From Diogma glabrata (Eukaryota > Arthropoda > Insecta > Diptera > Cylindrotomidae), in NCBI GenBank assembly GCA_963693315.1, contig OY856186.1, forward strand, positions 301,856,144 to 301,920,143: a stretch of DNA of 64,000 bases, read 5' to 3'. The notes beneath the pieces were generated by a model that searched no databases, was not told the DNA's origin, and saw nothing but the letters and a program-made list of their open reading frames with translations. Position 1 is the stretch's first letter; the number at the start of each line of letters is the position of its first letter. Shown piece after piece: positions 1 to 10,703 of the stretch. The position numbers were made by a program, and so were the translations under genes.

Positions 1-35
1 GGTTTCATGCCATTTTACTTCGGTCTGAAAGATCT

Positions 36-1295
36 TGTACTCACTCTTCTTCAGAGCCACTTGGACTGTTTATACAACTAATAATTTACCCTTAATCCAG
101 AAGGGATTGAACTAGGAAACGGAGTAAACGGATTGCCTCCACACAAAAAGTCTTAAATTTGGAAATCTCTTAACACTTATTATTCTAATTGCTCATTTTA
201 AACTTCTACCTACAAATAATTATATACAAAAAAAAGACAATAATAATAATAATATATAAAGAAATAGTATAACCTGTTTGTTATTTTGTTGTTGACTGTA
301 GATCCTCAATCCAGTTTATATTTATATCCATCAAAGTAATAGGTGTCTAACATATTCCCAGCGGTGTTAATTGTTAAACACATCCATAGCACGACCATGC
401 AACTACCTCACATATCTTTGGGTGTTCTTTTTCCCTCCTTCAAAATTTATGTAAAATTAATTGTGACCCACACTATAATTTCTTTAACTTCCAGGACTAA
501 TTATGCTTGCTACAAATTAGTATAGCTTTGTTTTCAATAAAAAAAACTGACAACAACCACATCACTTGTTTAATGATTAAATTCCTATCTCATCAATGAA
601 CGAAAATAACATAACATATTATTTCCAAGAATGCCAATATGGAGATTTCCTGACATTCCATACTTAGATCTTAATTTAAACTGTATCGTTCTGTTTTGTT
701 TGTTTATAGACCAATTCTGTTGTTTCATATATCAAAACGAAACTTTTTAATTTGTAATAATTTCTTTTTATACAATAGACAAATTTTATTTTTTTAGTTT
801 AACTCTTACACTTTTAATTTTATCAAGAAAGATCGAACTTTGTTCGTTTTAAATTTAAACAAGTTAATAATTTTTTTTGTTTTAAGAACAATTTGGAATA
901 TTTTTTCCTAGAGAATATCAATATTCGTTTTTGAAAGTCAACCACAGAATGAATTGAACAAAAAAAACAAAAGTGATTTTTCTGTTCCAGTTAAAAACGA
1001 ATTGACCTTCAAATCAATGTGTTTTTTTTTCTTTGACATCTTCTAAATGTCATCGTGTAATACTCAAGGTTAAACAAAATTGAGAAACGACATCTGTTCG
1101 TTAGAATTGAAATAAAATTGGGTACGTTCGTTTGTTTTATATAATTGTTATTCGAAGTTGAACTGACCGTTGGAAAATTTGAAATTATTATTAATGTAAA
1201 AATGAACTGAAATTATGGAAATAAATTTTTATTGAATTGGAAAAAGAAGATGAATTGGTTTTATTATTGTTTAGGCGAATATCACGGACGTTACA
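36..1295 (-). repeat. 3' LTR of the gypsy element
   Basis: This is a 1260-bp copy of the right-hand LTR. The preceding ATCT at 32-35 is the other half of the target duplication. The base before (31 and lower) belongs to the interrupted host repeat, whose end motif ACTTCGGTCTGAAAG is visible at 18-32. Confidence 0.95.
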
Positions 1296-1624
1296 CCATG
1301 AATTCAAGGTAAAAATCAAGATATTTACCCTTGAAATCACAAAAACGTCGTCACCCCCTCTACGTCAGAAACTATCGAACTACTTCCCACAACTAATCTG
1401 TATCTGGGATCGAGTTATCAATGGTAACCAACGTCAGGGTCGATAATCAATTTCAATACTCATGAAGTTCCTAGGAACTATCAGTGAGTACCGAAATCGA
1501 TCATCCATCCATCTAACGTCAGCACCATTGAACCCTCGATACAACCAGTAAAATATGACACTGAAGATCTGAACCCCAGAGACGACAACCAGCCAGAGGA
1601 ACTACCTTACCTAACGAAAAGACA
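1296..1624 (-). other. 3' untranslated region, no env, no clear PPT
   Basis: There are 329 bases between the pol stop and the 3' LTR. The bases directly before the LTR on the element strand (ACCTTGAATTCATGG) are not a polypurine tract. The nearest purine-rich run on that strand is near 1354-1362. No envelope frame is present. Confidence 0.6.
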
Positions 1625-4600
1625 TCATTCCCTGATGTCTTTCGCGTGATGTACTCCAAGATTCTTACCGCTCATATCTATGCACTCATAAAGTACATTT
1701 CCAATCTTAGTCTTAATCATTGCAGGTAAGAACTTTGGAGCCAATTTTGCCGAGAATTTTTTGGTAGCGTCACTCAAATGATGTTGCCGTACAAACACAC
1801 GTTGTTGTGGTTGAAAAGTCCGTAGTTTAGATCGCAGGTTATACTGATGTTGCGATTTCTTGAAAGCTGCTTTTAAATTTTCCTGAACCCGGTTCCTGAG
1901 CATAGTCAAATGATCAGAGCGTTCTAATTCCTCACCAGCATCTTCACCAAGCTGGTGTAGTGATCTCAACATTTGGTAAGTATTTCCATCCGATATTGGA
2001 TGTTGACCAAATAGTAAATAGTACGGTGAGTACTTGGTAGCTGAATGTACTGCGGCTCGCAGTGCATATGCGATTTCACCAATTTGTGAGTCCCACTTGG
2101 TATGTTGACCTTTTATGAACGCTCGAATTGCTGCAAGTACTGACCTATTGACCCGCTCTGACGCGTTGCTTTGAGGACTATAGACACCGGTCCTAATGTG
2201 TTTAATGCCGAAATCTGACAAAAGACTTTGAAAGTTCCTACTAGTGAACTGTTTGCCATTGTCACTGTGCAGAAACTCTGGTACCCCATATGTAAGAAAC
2301 ACTTCGTTCCTTAGAAAAGCATTCACCTTCGGTGAAGTTGCGTTTCTAAGTGGTTTCAGTAGTACAAACTTCGTAGCATGATCCAGAACTATCAATAACA
2401 CCGTATTCCCAAGTGTAGAACGAGGGTACGGTCCCAAAAAATCTATATAGACTCTCTGCCATGGACGTGCTGTTTCGAATTGATATTGCATCGGAGGACG
2501 CAATATCTGATTCGTGACTTTTGTTTGTTTACATGTGTCGCAGGACACAACATAGTTGTGTACCTGTGACGCCATGCCCGGCCAATAATAAAGACGTCGA
2601 AGTAATTCTAAAGTCTTTTTAACACCTCCATGAGCAGCAGTACTATCATCGTGATGTTTCTGAATCATGTTGGAAGTCATCGGTTTTGGTACCCAGAGTT
2701 TCCACACAGGAACATCGTTGGGTATTGCATCAGATCTTGGCTCAATACGTATGTATAGCTTATCATCCACGACTTTAACTGATGGAAAGTCCTTTGGAGA
2801 TGATTGAAATTTAGCTATCATATCCGTATATTCCTTGTGCCGATAACCTTCATTGTCGATTTTAATTTCATTAATGTGATGTACTAATGCTTCCGTCAAT
2901 TCTTCGTGTGTATCGTCATAAAGACGAGATAGAGCATCAGGGACTATATTTTGGGTACCTTTTTGGTGGACAATGGTAAAATCCATATGTTGGAGTTTTA
3001 GGCTCCACCTAGCCAGACGACCACTCAAGTCTTTCTGTGACATAAGCCACTTCAGACTTGAGTGATCAGTCACAATTGTGAATCGGTGACCTTCAACATA
3101 GCCCCTGAATTTCCTCGCACTCAGAATTGCCGCAAGACATTCAAGCTCAGAAACCGAATAATTTCTCTGAGCTTTATTTAGTTTCTTCGACATGAAGGCT
3201 ATCGGACACTCTTGTCCGTCTGTATCAACCTGATACAACACACTACCTATCCCTGTCAGACTCGCATCGCATCTAATAAAGAACTCTTTATTATAGTCAG
3301 GGTTAATTAATACCGGTGCTGTAGTCAGCAATCGTTTTAAATTTTCGAAAGCAGCTTGCGCTTCCAATGTCCATTTCAATTTCCCAGAACTTTTCTTTAA
3401 TAAATCCGTAATCGGTGATACCACGCTTGCATAATTTGGTATGAAACGTTGGTACCAACCAGCCATTCCCAATAGTCTACGTATTTGTTTTACTGTAGAT
3501 GGAGCTGGATACTCTGCTACAGCTCTTACCTTGTCAGGGTCTGTTCGAAGACCATCTTCACCAACCAAAAATCCCAAGTATTTCACCTCTCTCAGAACAA
3601 ATTTACTTTTCTTGAGGTTTATTGTTAACCCAGCCGCTCTTAACAATGAAGAGACTTTGGACAGCAATTCCATATGTTCCTGGAACGTGGAAGAGACTAC
3701 CAATAGATCATCTAAATAAACAAAGACATTTTCGTGATATTGATGTGGTATCACTTTGTGCATTAGCCGACACATTGTCTGGGGAGCATTGCACAATCCA
3801 AAGGGCATAACCCGGAATTGATACAATGGACGACCAGGCACTGTGAAGGCTGTCTTGTCTCTAGATGCTTCTGCCAGAGGAATCTGCCAGAAAGCATCTT
3901 TGAGATCAATACTGGAAATGTACTTTGTGCTATTTAGACGACCTAGTAAGCCATCAATCAAGGGAAGTGGGTAAGCGTCCTTTTTCGTTAGTGAATTGAC
4001 ACGACGGCTATCAATACATAATCTGTTTTTACCAGATTCTTTTTGCACCAGGACCACTGGCGAGCACCATGAACTGTTCGACTCTTCGATCACGCCCATT
4101 TGAAGCATTCGGTCGAGTTCGGCATAAACCTTTAGTTGAACAGCCGGCGATGTGGGATAGTGCCTCTGTTTAACAGGTGCACTATCACCAACATCGATGA
4201 CATGTTCAACCAAAGAAGTCTTTCCGAGTCCAGACACTTCAAATGACGGGAAAGAATCCTTGATCATATCCAGTTCATGTTGCTGATCAGTGGTGAGGTT
4301 GTGTGTATTTAAAGTTATTGGCTCTGTACGAGTCAGTTCACTAACAAAAGAAGGAACAATACCAAATTTCTCCCAGAAATCTATGCCCAGGTAGAGCTCT
4401 TCTCGTAATCCAGGGACTATATGGAACCGCATTGGTTTAGTGGAGCCATTCACAGTTATTGGAATTTCGATGTAACCCAAAATTTTATTTGCAGTACCAT
4501 CCGCCGTACGAATACAGGAAGTGTATTTACAGTAGGTTGTACCTGATGATTCCAATAATTCCAAGGAATTTCTTCCAAGTATTGTGATCGACGCTCCACT

Positions 4601-4945
4601 ATCCAATAGTCCTGAAATATGTTTGTCCAAAATCCTTATTGTTAGTCGCGGCCGAGGATCCTTTGTTTCTGAAAGGATAGATGAAATACAAGCTTTACGA
4701 AATAATTTCCTCATCCTCCAATATCTGATGTTACGTTCAAGACGTCTAAAATACGTTCGATGTAATGATGGGAAATTAAATGTATTCGATGATTTTATTC
4801 GGGTTTCGTTGGTGGTGGAAGATCGTCCTGCGTTCCTACATCTCTCGTCGATTTCTTCGGGCTCATTGGATGTTGAACCGAGGGTACCATCCCCGAAGCA
4901 TGTACTCTCGGACGGTAGTTTACCGACGGGTGACAATATGAACAA
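1625..4945 (-). CDS. pol: Pol polyprotein: protease, RT, RNase H, integrase
   Basis: This is an uninterrupted frame of about 1106 residues. The nominal start at 4945 is a TTG, and synthesis is expected by -1 frameshifting from gag. Domains in order, numbered from 4945: aspartic protease with DSGA at 115-118; reverse transcriptase with YLDD at 410-413; RNase H with CDAS near 560 and TDHSSLKWL near 626; integrase zinc domain with His near 764-772 and Cys 802 and 805; integrase core with D835, D895 and E930. D895 and E930 are separated by 34 residues, one fewer than the usual 35. The block SPQSNASERVNRS around E930 is characteristic of Mdg3/Micropia-type integrases (family knowledge). No chromodomain is seen. 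All catalytic residues are present, so this copy could be active. It copies element RNA to cDNA and inserts it into the chromosome. Confidence 0.95.
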   Translation of the reverse strand: MFILSPVGKLPSESTCFGDGTLGSTSNEPEEIDERCRNAGRSSTTNETRIKSSNTFNFPSLHRTYFRRLERNIRYWRMRKLFRKACISSILSETKDPRPRLTIRILDKHISGLLDSGASITILGRNSLELLESSGTTYCKYTSCIRTADGTANKILGYIEIPITVNGSTKPMRFHIVPGLREELYLGIDFWEKFGIVPSFVSELTRTEPITLNTHNLTTDQQHELDMIKDSFPSFEVSGLGKTSLVEHVIDVGDSAPVKQRHYPTSPAVQLKVYAELDRMLQMGVIEESNSSWCSPVVLVQKESGKNRLCIDSRRVNSLTKKDAYPLPLIDGLLGRLNSTKYISSIDLKDAFWQIPLAEASRDKTAFTVPGRPLYQFRVMPFGLCNAPQTMCRLMHKVIPHQYHENVFVYLDDLLVVSSTFQEHMELLSKVSSLLRAAGLTINLKKSKFVLREVKYLGFLVGEDGLRTDPDKVRAVAEYPAPSTVKQIRRLLGMAGWYQRFIPNYASVVSPITDLLKKSSGKLKWTLEAQAAFENLKRLLTTAPVLINPDYNKEFFIRCDASLTGIGSVLYQVDTDGQECPIAFMSKKLNKAQRNYSVSELECLAAILSARKFRGYVEGHRFTIVTDHSSLKWLMSQKDLSGRLARWSLKLQHMDFTIVHQKGTQNIVPDALSRLYDDTHEELTEALVHHINEIKIDNEGYRHKEYTDMIAKFQSSPKDFPSVKVVDDKLYIRIEPRSDAIPNDVPVWKLWVPKPMTSNMIQKHHDDSTAAHGGVKKTLELLRRLYYWPGMASQVHNYVVSCDTCKQTKVTNQILRPPMQYQFETARPWQRVYIDFLGPYPRSTLGNTVLLIVLDHATKFVLLKPLRNATSPKVNAFLRNEVFLTYGVPEFLHSDNGKQFTSRNFQSLLSDFGIKHIRTGVYSPQSNASERVNRSVLAAIRAFIKGQHTKWDSQIGEIAYALRAAVHSATKYSPYYLLFGQHPISDGNTYQMLRSLHQLGEDAGEELERSDHLTMLRNRVQENLKAAFKKSQHQYNLRSKLRTFQPQQRVFVRQHHLSDATKKFSAKLAPKFLPAMIKTKIGNVLYECIDMSGKNLGVHHAKDIRE

Positions 4946-6588
4946 TTTGCATAAATTACATCCGGTTTATTACATTTCCAGCAATATAATTTTATCCGAT
5001 TCTTAGAGCACTCAGGAGCTCGATGACCATTTACTCCACATCTAAAACATACTATTGGTTGTCTGGATATTGATGGACCAGGTTGAATGTTATCCGATGT
5101 TATGCCAGGTCGCTGCAATATCCGTCTCGGTGCTGACTCCATCGCTTCAATATATCCATGTTGTTCTGGTTCAGCATCCACCTCATAATCATCCACTTGC
5201 TGTAGCTCGCTAATTCTCAAATTTGATGTTCTGGTCGGAACTAGTGTGGACCACAAACGTTTAAACTTCTGACATAAAGTCCGAAGTTCATCAATTGAAT
5301 GTATGGTAGCAACTAGAGTAGCGTTTTTGAGCTCCACACTCAGTCCCTCCCGAGCAATCTCTAGCATTTCACGGTCAGCAAATGGACGTGCTAAACGACG
5401 GTTCAACGAACCAATCTCCACTAGGTACTCATACACGCTCTCCTTTGACTTTTGTTTGCGGTTCAGAAGAACGCGCAAGATCGCCTTATCATCAGTGAGC
5501 GTACCGAAGGTCTGTAGGAGTCCCTCCCTTAGCACTGGGTAAGTCACCACCTCATATTCATGAGTTAAATTCAAATAGTATCTGTCGGCCGCTGCTTTCA
5601 GATACCGTGGTATGATAGACCTAAGGTCGTCCCATGACACACGGTCTCTTCTGGCAGCCGCCTCCACTCTATGAATAAACTCATGAACATCAGGAGAGTG
5701 ACCATCCCCTGTGAAGGTTGGAACCCAATTTGAGTCATAACGACTCAAATTGTTCCCACGAACCCCTCGGTACTCCACTGGTGCTAACGCTGGAGCCGCG
5801 TCACGCCATACCTGAGGAGGTTGGTTGTATGGTGGTGGTGCTGTTAGTGGAGCTGGTGGATATATTGGTAGTGGTTGTACCTGTGGTACTGATGGATAAT
5901 TTAATTGTGGTTGTACCAATGCTGGATTATTGTGTGTGTGTTCAGATGGAAGTGATGGACCCAATTGTGGTATTGCAAAGTCCTCGGCTCTCAAACCCGA
6001 TTGCTGGAAATAAGCCGGTGGTGCTTGATCTGACCGTCTCTGTTGTTGCTGGTTTGGACGATTCAGACTATGTATTGTTTCCGATATTGGCCGTACTGGG
6101 ATCGGTGTGGATCTCTCATCTGGTTGAAAGGCAGGTGAAGCAGAAGGAGCAGATGACACTCCTGGTTTACTCTGCATAATTGGACGTGTTGATAATGATC
6201 CTATTATACTCCAAGCGCGTGACAATTGTGAGATAGCGTAGGTGCGGGCTTCTTGCAAGTCATTGCGAGGACCCAACCTATTCATCCTACCCGTATAATG
6301 TAACACTCGATTCGCCAAACCATCCAAGAGGGTCTGATCAATCGGTGACTGAAGTCGTCGTACTTGATTTAAAATAAGTTGTGCTGCCTGCACCACCATT
6401 TGAGATTCCTCTATCAAATCTCTCGCATGAGACACTGTTATTGGAACTGACCCATGATCTGCATGGTTTCGCAGTTCCTCTGCCCAATCGGCCCCCCCGA
6501 AATTCACACCCCGAACCAAACATTCGACCAGTAGTTCGCTGGGTTCCAGACCATAGAACGGATGGTCAACGTCTATTTGGTTTGACAT
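4795..6588 (-). CDS. gag: Gag polyprotein of the gypsy element
   Basis: This is the structural protein that forms the cytoplasmic particle and binds element RNA. The frame is open from 6624, but the first ATG is at 6588, giving 597 residues ending in a TAA at 4795. Residues about 130-270 are rich in Pro, Gln and Ser. About 280-420 is a helical retrotransposon-gag-like core (an LxQTFGTL block and a KExVYEYLxEI block, as in this family). Near the C-terminus is a canonical CCHC zinc knuckle (CX2CX4HX4C, about residues 514-527), then a second Cys cluster (CWKC ... CSYC, about 536-552) that may bind another metal ion. It overlaps pol by 151 bases. Pol lies one base back, so read-through needs a -1 shift before 4795. 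I found no perfect X-XXY-YYZ heptamer in the overlap. Confidence 0.92.
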   Translation of the reverse strand: MSNQIDVDHPFYGLEPSELLVECLVRGVNFGGADWAEELRNHADHGSVPITVSHARDLIEESQMVVQAAQLILNQVRRLQSPIDQTLLDGLANRVLHYTGRMNRLGPRNDLQEARTYAISQLSRAWSIIGSLSTRPIMQSKPGVSSAPSASPAFQPDERSTPIPVRPISETIHSLNRPNQQQQRRSDQAPPAYFQQSGLRAEDFAIPQLGPSLPSEHTHNNPALVQPQLNYPSVPQVQPLPIYPPAPLTAPPPYNQPPQVWRDAAPALAPVEYRGVRGNNLSRYDSNWVPTFTGDGHSPDVHEFIHRVEAAARRDRVSWDDLRSIIPRYLKAAADRYYLNLTHEYEVVTYPVLREGLLQTFGTLTDDKAILRVLLNRKQKSKESVYEYLVEIGSLNRRLARPFADREMLEIAREGLSVELKNATLVATIHSIDELRTLCQKFKRLWSTLVPTRTSNLRISELQQVDDYEVDAEPEQHGYIEAMESAPRRILQRPGITSDNIQPGPSISRQPIVCFRCGVNGHRAPECSKNRIKLYCWKCNKPDVIYANCSYCHPSVNYRPRVHASGMVPSVQHPMSPKKSTRDVGTQDDLPPPTKPE

Positions 6589-8441
6589 TTTGATGGTAAA
6601 ACCCGAAAAATTATTTACTCGCAAACGACAACAATGTAAAAACCAATTCCCCCAAAAAAAAAAATGTAGTTAGTACGATGGAAAATGAAAAACGCAAAAA
6701 CGGAAAAAAAAACAACGAACGCCCAATTCAAAAAAAAAACCACAAAAAATATTGTAAAAACTAAATTTACTAAAAGAAAGAACGAACTTATGGTTGCACT
6801 CAATGTTACTTCACCTTTCACAAAAATTCCTAAAATATTGTATATGTAAAATATAATTTATTTATTTAATTTCAGATATGCTGAAATTTAAAATGACAAG
6901 TACCTAAAATTATTTATTGACGATAGCACCCCTAGGGGAAAATATTTATTTATTTAAATTTAAAAATAAAAATATTTGAAAAGAAAATGCTTATTTATTG
7001 GATGCAAACTTACCTTCAAAATATTTATTTATTTTTTTAAAAAAATAAAAAATATTTATTTAAATCTTGAAGTACTCGCTTATTTAAAAAAATTATGTAT
7101 TTACTTAAAATTATTGATTCCTAAATTTAATTTATTTAATAAAAAATTTTTATTTATTTATTCTCAAAAATTTGTTGTTTTGATTTAATTTATTTTTTTA
7201 TTTAATATATAGATAAGAGATTCCCAAATTCAGATTCGTCTGGAGACAACATAAAAGTAAGTATGGCTACAATATCCATTTTATTTAGTATTTGAATTAT
7301 CGCGTTCGCGAGCCCACTCCAACAATGCATGTGAGAACCGACTAGAAAAGCCCCTAACGACCAGATTCTACAGAACAGTATCTCCCCAACCTAACAAAAA
7401 CAATCGCAACTGTCACGATTAGACCCTAGGCCCATTTCTACTGACCCAGCTGCGGTTGTTCTACCTAAAAATAAATTATCATTAAACTAATGCCAAAGTC
7501 GAAGAACGCTCCCGAACACCAGACTTCAAATCCCAAACTGAAAAACTCGATCCTGATATCTAATATCCCAAACTTCAAATCTCGATCCTGATAAAAAAAT
7601 AGATTGGTTCTCCTCTTCATTTCGTTAAAGAAGCTTCTGTGCAGGGAATGGTACTACTGGTTTGTACCTAAGTTCAGACCAGCAGTAGTCATCCCCTTAT
7701 CACCAGAAAACTCCTTCTGAAATGAAAAGAAGAAACCAATGAACTTCGATCGCATGACCTAAGGCCAGAGGCGATCTAAGAACATAATTATGTTAAGGAG
7801 ATAAGCTCCATGGATCCTTTATTAGAGGTACCGCTGGGAAAATTTATTAATTACACACTTGTAATCATTATACAACAACAAAAAAAAATTAACAACCAAA
7901 AAAAACATTCAATTAATTCTAACTTTTTTAATTTACATTTACAAACACTCAACTGTAGTGGAATGTACAATATTTTCATCGAAATTAAAAATAGTTCGAA
8001 TCTACCACAACCAAAACAAGATTTCCACCGATTATAGCCATTAGTGGTAAAGAAATTAAAATCATGTATGTGTTTCACGCAGGCCAAAATGCATCGTTAA
8101 AACGAGCATCAGATTCGAGATCTAATTTATTAATGTATAAATATTTGCCACCGCTACACACAAAAAGTTCAAATGGCCAAATCGTTTCATCGGTTTGGTT
8201 TCTAAATTTCATCTCGCCAAGAAATAAAATTTTCCGATCTTGTAACATAACATTCTACTCAATCCACTACAACCGCTTCCTATATACAAAATATGTACAA
8301 ATATGTACAATTCTACAACAATTAACCTACTATATACAACTATTTACAATTAAAACTACAATAGAACCACCAAAAAAAAATTCATAAAAAAAAATGTGGA
8401 CCCAAATCGGTTTTTTTTTCAAATACAAAAAAAAATACATC
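6589..8441 (-). other. Long AT-rich untranslated leader
   Basis: This is 1.85 kb between the leader ORF and gag. 6840-7210 is dominated by reiterated TATTTATTTA-like motifs; 7250-7830 is more balanced in base composition. No sense-strand ORF with an ATG start stands out. It could carry splice, packaging or internal ribosome entry signals, but I see nothing specific. Confidence 0.5.
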
Positions 8442-9071
8442 TCAAATATGCACACAATTTCCCGGGGCCACTTGCGGTCCCAACCACCGTCGAGGGTTCT
8501 CCTTCCTGTGGTTGGATTCGAAGATGGCGCTCTCCTCAGCCAATGTCTCCGCATAAGCGTGCATGACTGAAGAGAACTCCACCTCCTCTTCCAACCACGC
8601 CGCCTTCTGTACCTTCCTCCTGTTCTTCTTCTCTCTCCACCTTCTCCTGTCCCTCTCCAGCCTCCTCAAGCGATATCTCTCTCGCGCATCCATCACTTCA
8701 TCCACACACTCATTCACTTCATCAACTACCACTTCTCCTACCAACTCCTCATTCATCTCATTCACTTCCTCCACTCCATGCACTACCTCATCTGCAATCT
8801 CACCTATTATTACATCCATCATTACATCATATTGCTCTAACACTATATCGTTTATTAACTCCTCATACATTTCCTTCCTTCTCTCATTCATTTCCACATT
8901 CATTTTTACTTTCTCCATCTCATTCACCACATTCATAACTCCACTCATGATCTCATGCATAACGTCCTCCACTTCGTTCACCCCTGGCTTGACTGCTGCC
9001 TGGCCCAGCTCTCCTGGCCCCGGCCGACGCTTGCTCCTAAACGACGAGCCAAAATTCCTGACTGTGTGCAT
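8442..9071 (-). CDS. Leader ORF between 5' LTR and gag, unknown function
   Basis: This is a 209-residue open frame starting at ATG 9071, about 370 bases downstream of the 5' LTR on the element strand and 1.85 kb before gag. A longer reading to 9083 would need a TTG start. I recognise no domain. Residues about 1-30 are basic. Residues 30-120 are rich in Glu, Asp, Val, Met and Asn with repeated Asn-Glu and Asp-Glu-Val blocks. About 125-165 is strongly Arg/Lys-rich. The rest is acidic, then mixed. The DNA is a purine-rich, hexamer-like low-complexity tract (variants of RATGAR), so the open frame could be a by-product of the repeat rather than a protein. In favour of coding are its length, ATG start, sense orientation and the otherwise AT-rich, stop-dense leader. 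Its role, if any, is unknown; extra ORFs at this position are unusual in this clade. Confidence 0.45.
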   Translation of the reverse strand: MHTVRNFGSSFRSKRRPGPGELGQAAVKPGVNEVEDVMHEIMSGVMNVVNEMEKVKMNVEMNERRKEMYEELINDIVLEQYDVMMDVIIGEIADEVVHGVEEVNEMNEELVGEVVVDEVNECVDEVMDARERYRLRRLERDRRRWREKKNRRKVQKAAWLEEEVEFSSVMHAYAETLAEESAIFESNHRKENPRRWLGPQVAPGNCVHI

Positions 9072-9420
9072 TTTCGATCCCAAAAAAAAATTATATAAAA
9101 TATGTTCAACAAAAAGTTATCAAAAAATTTGATTATAACTAACTTCAACCTCTCGAATGAAAATTAGTCAGGCTTAGTACCTAAAAAGATAGAGAAACCC
9201 CTATTCAATTACCCACAAGAACCAAAAACCAGCAACTGGTTATCAAAACAAAAAAAAATCTATTCCTTATATTGAAAATTAATTTCAAAAATATAAATCA
9301 AAAAACCCGGTTTGACGCTAACGCCCAAACCGACTTTTTATTAGGTTCAACAACCTAAACAGGTTTTTAAAACAACTTATCACAAAAATCAAAACCGTTA
9401 TTCCGGTTCTTTTCAAGGTC

Positions 9421-9438
9421 CGTTTCAGTTTCGCGCCA
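9421..9438 (-). other. Candidate primer binding site
   Basis: On the minus strand, four bases (GATT) after the LTR end, comes TGGCGCGAAACTGAAACG. The leading TGG pairs with the CCA end of a tRNA, as expected for a minus-strand primer. I cannot assign the tRNA species. A closely similar TGGCGCCGAAAC occurs after another LTR end in this window (26153), which supports the reading. Confidence 0.7.
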
Positions 9439-9442
9439 AATC

Positions 9443-10703
9443 TGTACTCACTCTTCTTCAGAGCCACTTGGACTGTTTATACAACTAATAATTTACCCTT
9501 AATCCAGAAGGGATTGAACTAGGAAACGGAGTAAACGGATTGCCTCCACACAAGAAGTCTTAAATTTGGAAATCTCTTAACACTTATTATTCTAATTGCT
9601 CATTTTAAACTTCTACCTACAAATAATTATATACAAAAAAAAGACAATAATAATAATAATATATAAAGAAATAGTATAACCTGTTTGTTATTTTGTTGTT
9701 GACTGTAGATCCTCAATCCAGTTTATATTTATATCCATCAAAGTAATAGGTGTCTAACATATTCCCAGCGGTGTTAATTGTTAAACACATCCATAGCACG
9801 ACCATGCAACTACCTCACATATCTTTGGGTGTTCTTTTTCCCTCCTTCAAAATTTATGTAAAATTAATTGTGACCCACACTATAATTTCTTTAACTTCCA
9901 GGACTAATTATGCTTGCTACAAATTAGTATAGCTTTGTTTTCAATAAAAAAAAACTGACAACAACCACATCACTTGTTTAATGATTAAATTCCTATCTCA
10001 TCAATGAACGAAAATAACATAACATATTATTTCCAAGAATGCCAATATGGAGATTTCCGGACATTCCATACTTAGATCTTAATTTAAACTGTATCGTTCT
10101 GTTTTGTTTGTTTATAGACCAATTCTGTTGTTTCATATATCAAAACGAAACTTTTTAATTTGTAATAATTTCTTTTTATACAATAGACAAATTTTATTTT
10201 TTTAGTTTAACTCTTACACTTTTAATTTTATCAAGAAAGATCGAACTTTGTTCGTTTTAAATTTAAACAAGTTAATAATTTTTTTTGTTTTAAGAACAAT
10301 TTGGAATATTTTTTCCTAGAGAATATCAATATTCGTTTTTGAAAGTCAACCACAGAATGAATTGAACAAAAAAAACAAAAGTGATTTTTCTGTTCCAGTT
10401 AAAAACGAATTGACCTTCAAATCAATGTGTTTTTTTTTCTTTGACATCTTCTAAATGTCATCGTGTAATACTCAAGGTTAAACAAAATTGAGAAACGACA
10501 TCTGTTCGTTAGAATTGAAATAAAATTGGGTACGTTCGTTTGTTTTATATAATTGTTATTCGAAGTTGAACTGACCGTTGGAAAATTTGAAATTATTATT
10601 AATGTAAAAATGAACTGAAATTATGGAAATAAATTTTTATTGAATTGGAAAAAGAAGATGAATTGGTTTTATTATTGTTTAGGCGAATATCACGGACGTT
10701 ACA
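9443..10703 (-). repeat. 5' LTR of the gypsy element
   Basis: This is a 1261-bp terminal repeat, upstream of gag on the minus strand and so the promoter-bearing copy. It matches 36-1295 almost base for base and is followed at 10704 by the ATCT target duplication. On the element strand it starts TGTAACG and ends GAGTACA. It is long for a gypsy-class LTR. The 60-residue open frame in it (also present in the other LTR) is not convincing as a gene. Confidence 0.95.

Larger units (their letters stand above)
36..10703 (-). mobile_element. Nearly intact Ty3/gypsy LTR retrotransposon
   Basis: This is a complete element about 10.67 kb long, transcribed on the minus strand. Seen: two long direct repeats (36-1295 and 9443-10703) that begin TGT and end ACA; a 4-bp target duplication ATCT (32-35 and 10704-10707); a primer-binding-type sequence just inside the right-hand LTR; gag and pol on the minus strand in overlapping frames. 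The LTRs differ at only about three places by eye (a G/A near 136/9543, a T/G near 649/10058 and one extra A in an A-run), so the insertion is recent. Protease, RT, RNase H and integrase motifs are all uninterrupted, so the copy may be competent. The RT and integrase sequence style resembles the Mdg3/Micropia clade (inference from family knowledge). Odd features are the 2.8-kb leader between the 5' LTR and gag with its own ORF, and no visible polypurine tract. There is no env. Confidence 0.96.

Noticed and set aside
343..525. 60-residue ORF in both LTRs (also 9750-9932)
   Set aside because: Duplicated only because LTRs are duplicated. It is antisense to the element and short, with no recognisable features.
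1237..1446. 69-residue ORF spanning the 3' LTR edge
   Set aside because: Antisense to the element and crossing a defined LTR boundary.
5718..6179. 153-residue plus-strand ORF
   Set aside because: Antisense shadow of the Pro/Gln-rich part of gag.
6976..7188. 70-residue Lys/Phe/Leu-rich ORF
   Set aside because: Product of TATTTATTTA-type low-complexity DNA.
8563..9132. 189-residue Ser/Thr-rich plus-strand ORF
   Set aside because: Exact antisense of the leader ORF. The Ser/Thr-only composition follows from a pyrimidine-rich tract, and it opposes element orientation.
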